A stretch of DNA of 64,000 nt from Pseudomonas sp. GOM6 (GTDB lineage: Bacteria > Pseudomonadota > Gammaproteobacteria > Pseudomonadales > Pseudomonadaceae): NCBI RefSeq assembly GCF_029537485.1, contig NZ_JARPUS010000002.1, positions 186,001-250,000 on the forward strand, written 5' to 3'. The notes below the pieces were generated by a model that made no database searches, was not told the DNA's origin, and worked only from the letters and a program-made list of their open reading frames with translations. Position numbers and translations under genes: made by a program. Position 1 is the first letter of the stretch. Each line of letters begins with the position of its first letter. This document shows, in pieces, positions 25,618 to 33,050 of this stretch.

Positions 25618-27120
25618 ATGGAGTCGCAACACTTCGACGTTCTGATCATCGGTGCCGGGCTGTCTGGTATTGGCATGGCCTGCCACCTCAGTCAGAACTG
25701 CCCACAGCGGCGTTTCGCCATTCTGGAGCGGCGCCAGGCATTGGGTGGGACCTGGGATCTGTTTCGCTATCCCGGTGTGCGCTCCGATTCGGACATGTTC
25801 AGTTTCGGCTTCGCCTTGCGCCCGTGGAATGGCCTGAAAGTGCTGGCCGATGGTGCCTCGATCCGTCAGTACCTGGGCGACACCGCCCGTGAGTTTGGCG
25901 TGGACCGGCACATTCACTACGGCGTCGATCTGCTCTCGGCCAACTGGTCCAGCGCGCAGCGGCGCTGGTTGCTGGTCGGGCGCGATATGCAGAGTGGCGA
26001 AGAACGTCACTACAGCTGCGATTTCCTGATCTCCTGCACCGGCTATTACGACTACGCCGAGGGCTATCAACCCGACTTCCCCGGTCTGCAGGACTACCGC
26101 GGGCGCTTCATTCATCCGCAACAGTGGCCAGAAGATCTCGACTACCAGGGCAAGCGCGTGGTGGTGATCGGTAGCGGCGCCACGGCGGTGACCCTGGTGC
26201 CGGCGATGGCCGAGCAGGCTGCGCAGGTCACCATGTTGCAGCGCTCGCCCACCTACATCTTCTCGGTGCCGTCGCGCGACAAGCTGTCGGGCCTGTTGAT
26301 CAAGATTCTGCCGGAGCGCTGGGTCTATCGTCTGGCGCGCCAGCGCAACATTGCCATGCAGCGGCAGATGTTCAAGGCCGCCAAACGTTGGCCACGCTTC
26401 GTGCGCTGGATATTGCTGCGCGGGGTGCGCAAGCAACTCGGTGCGCAGGCCGATTTGAGTGATTTCACCCCCCGTTATCAGCCTTGGGATGAACGCCTGT
26501 GCGCCGTGCCGGACGGCGATCTGTTTCGCGCCCTGCGGGACGGCAAAGCGCAGGTGGTGACCGATAGCATCGACACCTTCACCGCAGACGGTATCCGCTT
26601 GAAGTCCGGCCGCGAGCTGGCGGCGGACATCGTCGTCAGCGCCACCGGCCTCAAGCTGCAACTGCTTGGTGGCATGCGTCTGAGCATCGATGGCGAGCCT
26701 GCCGAGCCTTCCAGCAAGCTGGTGTACAAGGGCGTGCTGGTTCAGGACGTGCCGAACGCGGCGTGGATCTTCGGCTACACCAATGCGTCATGGACACTCA
26801 AGGCCGATATCGCCGCCGAGTACATCTGTCGCCTGCTCAATCATATGCAGGATCGCGGACAGCAAGTGGTTGTTGCGCGGGACGAACAGGGCTGCGCGCT
26901 GGACGCCAGCGTGATGAGCTCGCTCAACTCCGGTTATGTAAAGCGCGGCGCCGATCTGCTGCCGCGCCAGGGCGATCGCGCGCCCTGGCAGGTGCTCAAT
27001 GACTATCGGACGGATGCACGGCTGCTGCGCAACGGGGCCATCGAGGATGGCGTCTTGCATTTCGAGTATGGCGCGCAAAGCGCAGCGGCCTGTGCGGACG
27101 AGCTCAAGACGGCGCACTGA
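25618..27120 (+). CDS. AlmA-like flavin-containing monooxygenase
   Basis: A protein of 500 residues. FAD-binding GAGLSGIG at residues 12-19, NADPH-binding GSGATAVT near 184, and between them a Baeyer-Villiger/FMO-type fingerprint YRGRFIHPQQWP near 160-172 (usual F is Y at the start). The ALGGTWDLFRYPGVRSDSDM segment resembles AlmA, which oxidises long-chain alkanes in Acinetobacter, but ketone oxidation is equally possible. ATG at 25618 is used; GTG at 25612 is an alternative behind the same AGGAGA site. Its last 17 bases overlap the convergent LysR gene. Confidence 0.85.
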   Translation: MESQHFDVLIIGAGLSGIGMACHLSQNCPQRRFAILERRQALGGTWDLFRYPGVRSDSDMFSFGFALRPWNGLKVLADGASIRQYLGDTAREFGVDRHIHYGVDLLSANWSSAQRRWLLVGRDMQSGEERHYSCDFLISCTGYYDYAEGYQPDFPGLQDYRGRFIHPQQWPEDLDYQGKRVVVIGSGATAVTLVPAMAEQAAQVTMLQRSPTYIFSVPSRDKLSGLLIKILPERWVYRLARQRNIAMQRQMFKAAKRWPRFVRWILLRGVRKQLGAQADLSDFTPRYQPWDERLCAVPDGDLFRALRDGKAQVVTDSIDTFTADGIRLKSGRELAADIVVSATGLKLQLLGGMRLSIDGEPAEPSSKLVYKGVLVQDVPNAAWIFGYTNASWTLKADIAAEYICRLLNHMQDRGQQVVVARDEQGCALDASVMSSLNSGYVKRGADLLPRQGDRAPWQVLNDYRTDARLLRNGAIEDGVLHFEYGAQSAAACADELKTAH

Positions 27121-28093
27121 TGGAGGCCGCCGACAGCACTGAAAGCCTGGGGGCGGGCTCAGCACGATAGCGTTCGGCAACCGCCTGAATCAGTCTCAGG
27201 GCCTTCTGTGCGGCCGGTGACAGGCTGCGCCCTGCCAGATGAACCAGGCTGCAGTCCAGCACCAGATGTTGCGCCGCTAGCGCAGGGGTCAGGCGTGGTG
27301 CCAGGTCTACCAGGGTGCCCTGGCTCAGGGCGTCTTGTAGCCAGGTGCTCCAGGTGAAAAGCAGGCTGTCGCTGTGCTGGGTGGTCTCGCGCAGAAGGTG
27401 GAGGTTGTTGCAGCTCATCAGGGCCGGCAGCGGCTGGCGCGCGGGAATGCCTAGCAGGTGGCGAAGATGGAGGCCCAGGGCATCGTCGAAGAGGGCGGCG
27501 CACCAGGGGTATTCGGCCAGTTGCTGGGGCAGGATGTGCGGTTGCCTGAGCAGCGGGTGTCCGGCGCGGCAATAGATGCTGGCCGGCTGTTGCGGCAAGA
27601 CCGTGATGCTGAGATGCGGCTCGCTGTGTAACTGGCTGGCGTCGCCGATGAAGAACTCGATGCGTTCCTGTTCCAGATGGCGCAGCAGGTTCTGCCAGTG
27701 ATCAACCTCGATATGCAGCTGCAAGCCTGGGTGGTCGTTGCGCAGCATGGGCAACAGTTCCTGCATATAACTGTGCACCGCCAGCAAGCCTGCGCCGAAG
27801 TTGAGTTCGCCGCCCTCTGCCTGGGCCAGGCACTGCGCCTCGGTCGTCAGGTTGTGGGCGTGGCGCAGCAGTTCGCGGGCGCTTTCCAGCAACTGTCGGC
27901 CCACGGCGGTCAATTGCACGCTGCGGGTGCCGCGGTCGAACAGGCGCAACTGCAGGTCGTTTTCCAGTGACTGAATGCTGCGGCTGAAGGCGGTCTGCGA
28001 CAGGTGGGCGCGTGCGGCGGCGCGAGAGAAATGCAGCTCCTCGCTGAGCAGCACCAGGTGGTTGAGGCGCTTGAGATCGATTGAGCTGTTCAT
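27104..28093 (-). CDS. LysR-family transcriptional regulator
   Basis: A protein of 329 residues with a LysR helix-turn-helix at 8-65 (LNHLVLLSEELHFSRAAARAHLSQTAFSRSIQSLE) and an effector-binding domain from about 90 to 300. It lies tail to tail with the monooxygenase (17-base overlap) and head to head with the serine hydrolase gene, so the 121-base spacer upstream likely carries its operator. The probable target is the hydrolase; the effector is unknown. Confidence 0.9.
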   Translation of the reverse strand: MNSSIDLKRLNHLVLLSEELHFSRAAARAHLSQTAFSRSIQSLENDLQLRLFDRGTRSVQLTAVGRQLLESARELLRHAHNLTTEAQCLAQAEGGELNFGAGLLAVHSYMQELLPMLRNDHPGLQLHIEVDHWQNLLRHLEQERIEFFIGDASQLHSEPHLSITVLPQQPASIYCRAGHPLLRQPHILPQQLAEYPWCAALFDDALGLHLRHLLGIPARQPLPALMSCNNLHLLRETTQHSDSLLFTWSTWLQDALSQGTLVDLAPRLTPALAAQHLVLDCSLVHLAGRSLSPAAQKALRLIQAVAERYRAEPAPRLSVLSAASISAPS

Positions 28094-28214
28094 TGCATTA
28101 ATAAGTGCTTATAGATGCATTGGATGCTCTGTATAGCATTGTTCAATACTGCCCCCAAGTGTTGTGGCGCCCGTCAGCGTGCCCGCCAATTGGAATCACG
28201 GGGGAGTGAAATCA

Positions 28215-29525
28215 ATGAAATCATCCAAGCCATTGTGTCGGGCCAGCCTGGGGCTGCTGCTGGGGAGCCTGCTGGCGACCCAGGGCGTGTCGGCGGCACA
28301 ACCGCTCGACGCCAGGGCGAGTGACCCTGCTGCGCTCGGCTTGATGCAGGGCTTTCCGCCCGCCGCCGAGCAGCAGGTTAACTTCCGCAATTACCTGCAG
28401 TTTCCCCGTACCCGCTGGTCGTTCTCGCATATCCGTGAACTGGTGCCCACGGTTGCGGTCGCGCGTGGCTCCGTGCAGGTCAGCGCTTTGCCGCGCGAAC
28501 TGCGTACGGATATCGATGGCCTGAGCATCCAGGTCGCGGATGGTTCGAGCATGACCTGGGAGCAGTCGCTGGCGGCCAACTACACCGACGGCATCGTGGT
28601 TCTGCATCGCGGTCGCATCGTCTACGAGCGCTACTTCGGTGCGCTGCAGGCGGAGCGCCCGCACACGGCATTCTCGATCACCAAGTCGTTCGTCGGCACC
28701 CTGGCCGCCATGCTGGTCGAGGAGGGGGTGCTGGACGACAGGGCTCAGGTTTCACACTACGTGCCTGAACTGAAGACCAGTGCCTTCGGCAATGCGACGG
28801 TGCGCCAGGTCATGGACATGACCACCGGTATTCGCTATTCGGAGAACTATGCCGACCCCAAGGCCGAGGTCTGGGAGTACGGCATGGCCGGGCATCTGAT
28901 GCCGCGCCCCGCCGGCTACCAGGGTGCGACCTCGTTCTACGGCTTTTTGCAGAAGGTTCGCCCCGAGGGTGAGCATGGACAGGCCTTCGCCTACAAAACG
29001 GTCAACTCGGATGTGCTGGGCTGGGTGGTGCAGCGAGCCAGCGGCCAGTCCTTTACCGCCCTGCTGCAGGAGCGCATCTGGGGCAAGTTGGGCGCTGAAC
29101 AGGATGCCTACCTGATGGTGGACGAGGTGGGCACGGCGTTCGCGGGGGGTGGCCTGAACAGCAGCCTGCGCGATATGGCGCGTTTCGGCGAGATGATGCG
29201 CAACGATGGCCGCTTCAATGGCCAGCAGATTGTCTCCTCGGCGGTGATCGCGGATATTCGCCGCGGCGCCGACCCGGCGCTGTTTGCCAAGGCCGGCTAC
29301 AAGACCCTGCCGGGCTGGAGCTATCGCAACATGTGGTGGGTGGCCCATGACGATCATGGCGTCTTTGCTGCACGCGGCATCTACGGCCAGGCGTTGTATA
29401 TCGATCCCAAGGCAGAGATGGTGATAGCCCGTTTCGCCTCCAACCCGATTGCCGCCAACGGTGCCAATGACCCGGTGTCGCTGCCGGCCTACGCGGCGCT
29501 GGCCCGCCACCTGATGGGACAGTAG
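28215..29525 (+). CDS. Secreted serine hydrolase of the beta-lactamase/6-aminohexanoate-dimer hydrolase type
   Basis: A protein of 436 residues. Residues 1-27 form a signal peptide (GLLLGSLLATQGVSA|A). The SxxK motif is Ser154-ITK (FSITKSFV), and YKTVNSD supplies the Tyr-Asn second motif; a third motif with HGVFAARG follows. This resembles esterases and NylB-like amidases rather than true beta-lactamases. Start chosen at 28215 with GGGGAG upstream. The divergent LysR gene may control it. Confidence 0.88.
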   Translation: MKSSKPLCRASLGLLLGSLLATQGVSAAQPLDARASDPAALGLMQGFPPAAEQQVNFRNYLQFPRTRWSFSHIRELVPTVAVARGSVQVSALPRELRTDIDGLSIQVADGSSMTWEQSLAANYTDGIVVLHRGRIVYERYFGALQAERPHTAFSITKSFVGTLAAMLVEEGVLDDRAQVSHYVPELKTSAFGNATVRQVMDMTTGIRYSENYADPKAEVWEYGMAGHLMPRPAGYQGATSFYGFLQKVRPEGEHGQAFAYKTVNSDVLGWVVQRASGQSFTALLQERIWGKLGAEQDAYLMVDEVGTAFAGGGLNSSLRDMARFGEMMRNDGRFNGQQIVSSAVIADIRRGADPALFAKAGYKTLPGWSYRNMWWVAHDDHGVFAARGIYGQALYIDPKAEMVIARFASNPIAANGANDPVSLPAYAALARHLMGQ

Positions 29526-29532
29526 CGCGCTG

Positions 29533-30729
29533 TTACAGCGCGCCGGCTTCGCGCAGTCTGGCGATCTGCTCGCTGCTGTAGCCCAGTTGGGCGAGTACTT
29601 CGTCGTTGTGCTCGCCCAGCGCGGGACCGGTCCACTCCACACTGCCGGGTGTCTCGGACAGCTTGGGCACGATGCCGGGCATTCTGAACGGCTTGCCGTC
29701 CGGCAACTTGGCCGAGAGGAACATCTCGCGGGCGAGGAATTGCGGGTCGGCGAACATGTCTTCGGCCGAGTAGATGCGGCTGGCTGGCACTTCGGCGCGC
29801 ACCAGCACGGCCTCCACCTCGGCCAGGGGCAGCGAGGCGGCCCAGCGGTCGATCACGCCATAGAGTTCGTCGCGGCGGGTATCGCGGCCGGCGTTGTCGG
29901 CCAGCATCGGATCGCTGGCCAGGTCTTCTCTATCGATGGCGCGCATAAAGCGCTGGAAGATGGCATCGCCGTTGGCGCCGATCTGGATGTGCTTGCCATC
30001 GGCGCAGGTGTGGATAGAGGAGGGCGTGATGCCGGGCATGATGTTGCCGCTGCGTTCGCGGATGAAGCCGAACACGTCGAACTCCGGCACCATCGACTCC
30101 ATCATGGCGAACACCGCCTCGTACAGCGCTACGTCCACCACCTGGCCACTGCCGCCGTTGACCTCGCGCTGGCGCAGCGCCATCAGCGCGCCGATCACGC
30201 CCCACAACGCGGCGATGGAGTCGCCGATGCTGATGCCGGTGCGCACCGGCGGGCGGTCCTCGAAGCCGGTGATGTAGCGCAGCCCGCCCATGGATTCACC
30301 TACTGCGCCGAAGCCCGGCTGGTCCTTCATCGGCCCGCTCTGGCCGAAGCCCGACAGGCGCACCATCACCAGCCTGGGGTTGAGCGCATGCAGCACGTCC
30401 CAGCCCAGGCCGAGTTTTTCCAGCACGCCAGGGCGGAAGTTCTCGATCAGGATGTCGGCCTCGGCCAGCAGCTTCTTCAATACTTCGCGGCCGTCCTCGT
30501 GCTTGAGGTTGAGGGTGATCGAGCGTTTGTTGCGCGCCTGCACGAACCACCACAGCGAGGTGCCCTCGTACAGTTTGCGCCACTTGCGCAGCGGATCGCC
30601 GCCATCCGGCGATTCCACCTTGATCACCTCGGCGCCGAACTCGGCGCAGATGCGCGAAGCGAAAGGACCGGCGATCAGGGTGCCGAGCTCGATCACTTTA
30701 AGGCCGGCGAGGGGTTTGCTGGGGATCAT
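29533..30729 (-). CDS. CaiB/BaiF-type class III CoA transferase
   Basis: A protein of 398 residues that moves CoA between carboxylic acids. Family features: LAGLKVIELGTLIAGPFASRICAEFGAEVIKVE, NLKHEDGREVLKKLLAEADILIENFRPG, and GISIGDSIAAL carrying the catalytic Asp. The partner acids cannot be read from sequence. It converges with the serine hydrolase (7-base gap) and is 265 bases from the divergent envelope-module operon. Confidence 0.9.
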   Translation of the reverse strand: MIPSKPLAGLKVIELGTLIAGPFASRICAEFGAEVIKVESPDGGDPLRKWRKLYEGTSLWWFVQARNKRSITLNLKHEDGREVLKKLLAEADILIENFRPGVLEKLGLGWDVLHALNPRLVMVRLSGFGQSGPMKDQPGFGAVGESMGGLRYITGFEDRPPVRTGISIGDSIAALWGVIGALMALRQREVNGGSGQVVDVALYEAVFAMMESMVPEFDVFGFIRERSGNIMPGITPSSIHTCADGKHIQIGANGDAIFQRFMRAIDREDLASDPMLADNAGRDTRRDELYGVIDRWAASLPLAEVEAVLVRAEVPASRIYSAEDMFADPQFLAREMFLSAKLPDGKPFRMPGIVPKLSETPGSVEWTGPALGEHNDEVLAQLGYSSEQIARLREAGAL

Positions 30730-30943
30730 GCGTTCTCCTGTAACTGCGACCTGGTTGGCGCACCATGAACTTTCGTCGGTGGAGTATCTGCGGTTAAATC
30801 GCCGGGCGAAAGGATGCGCGCTCTCTCTGCCCCGGAAGGCTTCTCCCTCCCGCTTCCCTTTCCCTCTCGCAGTTGTGTTCCCGTGCCGATTTTCAGGTCT
30901 GCGCTGGGTACGTGTATGTGGTCGTCATACGGGCGTTTGAAAA

Positions 30944-30977
30944 TATTACATGTGATCAATTGCGTTATTACATGTGA
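30944..30977 (+). promoter_or_regulatory. Tandem direct repeat upstream of the DUF2170-PspA operon
   Basis: TATTACATGTGA occurs twice, at 30944-30955 and (as TATTACATGTGA) at 30966-30977, start-to-start 22 bases apart, about two helical turns. The second copy ends 17 bases before the first ATG of the operon. This is the layout of a tandem binding site for a regulator on one face of DNA. The factor is unknown; CTG/TGTGA resembles half of a Vfr/CRP site but no full palindrome is seen. Confidence 0.55.
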
Positions 30978-30994
30978 GCTCCTAGTCTCGCTTC

Positions 30995-31609
30995 ATGGAA
31001 AGCAAATCATCAGCCCATTACCAGCGCCTTTTTCGGCAGCGCCTGCGCGAGCAGGGGCTGGTCAAGAAAGAGGTGTGGATACTGCCCGAGCATGCTCAGA
31101 CGCTCGCGGCGTTCGAGCGGAAACTGCGCCAGCCTCAGCCGAAGCTGGCCTCTACGGAGAAGGAGGGAGGTGCCATGCCTCAGGTTTGGACTGCACAAGG
31201 TATGTTCGATGCGCTGTCTGCGGCGGAGCTGTTCAAGGACGGGCGCGCCGCCATCGAACTGATTCAGGGTGCTGACGCCGGCTTGCACGTCACTATGCGT
31301 GAATACGGTGACCTGCCGCTGTTCATGGCAGTGGTAGGCGAGCAGATCATCGTCGAAGCGCTGCTCTGGCCGGTCAGTGAGGTGCGTGATGCCGCCGCCT
31401 TCAACGAGGAGGTGCTGCGCAGCCACAAGCTGTTCCCGCTGTCGTCTATCGGTCTTGAAACTCTGCCGAATGGCCAGGCCTGCTACACCATGTTTGGCGC
31501 ACTGAGCGCTTCTTCGAGTCTGTCCGACGTGGTGCTGGAAATCGAGCTGCTGGCGGACAACGTGATCAAAGCGACCGAGGCCTACGAAGGCTTCCTCAAG
31601 ACTGCCTAA
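30995..31609 (+). CDS. DUF2170-family protein (YjfI-like) opening the PspA-flotillin operon
   Basis: A protein of 204 residues. Residues 1-50 form a small basic domain (HYQRLFRQRLREQGLVKKEVWILPEHA), then a linker, then the DUF2170 fold (61-204) with YGDLPLFMAVVGEQIIVEALLWP. An in-frame ATG at 31175 has a very strong AAGGAGGGAGG site just upstream and would give the DUF2170 domain alone, so two products are possible. It is followed by a PspA gene after 10 bases. Function unknown; families of this type sit next to pspA-like genes. Confidence 0.75.
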   Translation: MESKSSAHYQRLFRQRLREQGLVKKEVWILPEHAQTLAAFERKLRQPQPKLASTEKEGGAMPQVWTAQGMFDALSAAELFKDGRAAIELIQGADAGLHVTMREYGDLPLFMAVVGEQIIVEALLWPVSEVRDAAAFNEEVLRSHKLFPLSSIGLETLPNGQACYTMFGALSASSSLSDVVLEIELLADNVIKATEAYEGFLKTA

Positions 31610-31619
31610 GGAGAGTGCC

Positions 31620-32315
31620 ATGAACGTGTGGAGCAAATTGCTGACCGCCCTGCGTGGCGGTGCCAATGAAGTGGGCGAGGCCATGGTGGATAGCCAGGCG
31701 CTGCGCATCCTCGACCAGGAAATCCGCGACGCCGACCTGGAGCTGCGCAAGTCCAAGGAGGCGCTGGCCGAGATCATGGCCAAGCAGAAGTTGGCCGCTG
31801 ATCGTGCCGAAAAGAGCGCGGCCAAGGTCGCCGAGTACGAACAGTATGCGCTTAAGGCCCTGGAGGCCGGCAACGAGGTACTCGCACAGGAAGTGGCGGT
31901 GAAGATCGCCAATCTGGAAGTCGAAGTCGCGGGTGAGCGCGAGCAGGCTGAGGGCTATGCCGCGAGCGTGGCGCAACTGCGCAAGGCGGTGAGCCAGGCC
32001 GAGGCCAACATCAAGCGCCTCAAGCAGCAGGTGGATACGGTTAAGGCCACCGAGAGCGTGCAGAAGGCGCAGATGGCCGTGGCTCAGCGCTACGGCGGCT
32101 CCCAGGCCAAGCTGCACACTGCGGTTGAGTCGCTGGAGCGGATCAAGCAGCAGCAAGCCGAGCGTGCGGCGAAGATGGAAGCCGCGGCGGAACTGGCCGA
32201 AGCCGCCAACATCGACGATTCGCTGGAGACCAAGCTGCGCGCGGCGGGTATCAAGGCCGACAACGCCAGCGCCGAAAGCGTGCTGGCGCGCCTCAAGGAG
32301 AAGGCCAAGTCCTGA
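31620..32315 (+). CDS. PspA/IM30-family membrane-stress protein
   Basis: A protein of 231 residues, almost entirely coiled coil (about 25-190), with the amphipathic N-terminal helix MNVWSKLLTALRGGANEVGE that binds stressed membranes. QALRILDQEIRDADLELRKSKEALA is typical. PspA-type proteins form ESCRT-III-like rods and protect membranes from leakage. GGAGAG lies just before the ATG. No pspF or pspBC is visible, so control differs from E. coli psp. Confidence 0.9.
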   Translation: MNVWSKLLTALRGGANEVGEAMVDSQALRILDQEIRDADLELRKSKEALAEIMAKQKLAADRAEKSAAKVAEYEQYALKALEAGNEVLAQEVAVKIANLEVEVAGEREQAEGYAASVAQLRKAVSQAEANIKRLKQQVDTVKATESVQKAQMAVAQRYGGSQAKLHTAVESLERIKQQQAERAAKMEAAAELAEAANIDDSLETKLRAAGIKADNASAESVLARLKEKAKS

Positions 32316-32371
32316 TCGTTGTGCTTTAGGGCGCAGTTCGCTGCGCCGCTTGATTCAGGGATAGGAACTCG

Positions 32372-33010
32372 ATGGAAAATTTCCTGCACAGCGCTTTTGC
32401 GTTTCCCACCGTCATCTTCAGCTTCCTGCTGTGCGTGGCGGTGCTCTACTGGTGCGTTGCCGCATTGGGCATTCTCGATGTCGACGTGCTCGATATCGAA
32501 GCCGATTCCACCCTCGACTCGGTACAGCCCGAAGGCCTCGCAGGCCTGCTGCTCAAGCTGGGCCTCAATGGCGTGCCGGTGACTCTGGTGCTGACCCTGC
32601 TGTTCTTTTTCGCCTGGGTCGCCTGCTACTTCGTCGAACTCCTGCTGCTACGCCATTTGCCGCTGGGCCTGCTGCGTTATCCGCTGGGCCTGGTGCTGAT
32701 GTTCGCTGCGCTGTGCTGTGCCGTGCCGATCACCGCCACGCTATGCCGTCCGCTGCGGCCGCTGTTCCGCAAGCTGGAGGCGACAACCAGCAAGTCGGTG
32801 CTGGGACAGACCGCCGTGGTGCGCAGCGGGCGTGTGACGCTCAGCCATGGTGAAGCGATTCTGGAAGACGGTGGCGCGGGCCTGATCCTGCGCGTGCGTG
32901 CCGACGAGACACGTGGTTTCAAACGCGGCGATCGCGTCGTGTTGCTGGAGTATCTGGAGGGCGAACACGCCTACCGGGTCATTACCGAGGACGAGTTCCA
33001 AGGCCTTTGA
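32372..33010 (+). CDS. YqiJ/NfeD-like membrane protein with C-terminal OB fold
   Basis: A protein of 212 residues with three or four membrane helices (10-33, 66-88, 98-122) and a C-terminal soluble OB-fold domain (about 135-212, SVLGQTAVVRSGRVTLSHGEAILED...GDRVVLLEYLEGEHAYRVIT). This architecture is found next to flotillin genes (NfeD, YqiJ) and is thought to assist flotillin membrane assemblies. It lies 40 bases before the flotillin gene. Confidence 0.85.
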   Translation: MENFLHSAFAFPTVIFSFLLCVAVLYWCVAALGILDVDVLDIEADSTLDSVQPEGLAGLLLKLGLNGVPVTLVLTLLFFFAWVACYFVELLLLRHLPLGLLRYPLGLVLMFAALCCAVPITATLCRPLRPLFRKLEATTSKSVLGQTAVVRSGRVTLSHGEAILEDGGAGLILRVRADETRGFKRGDRVVLLEYLEGEHAYRVITEDEFQGL

Positions 33011-33050
33011 GCCGCTGGGTCGTTTTTAGAATCAAAGGAGATTGATTGCA

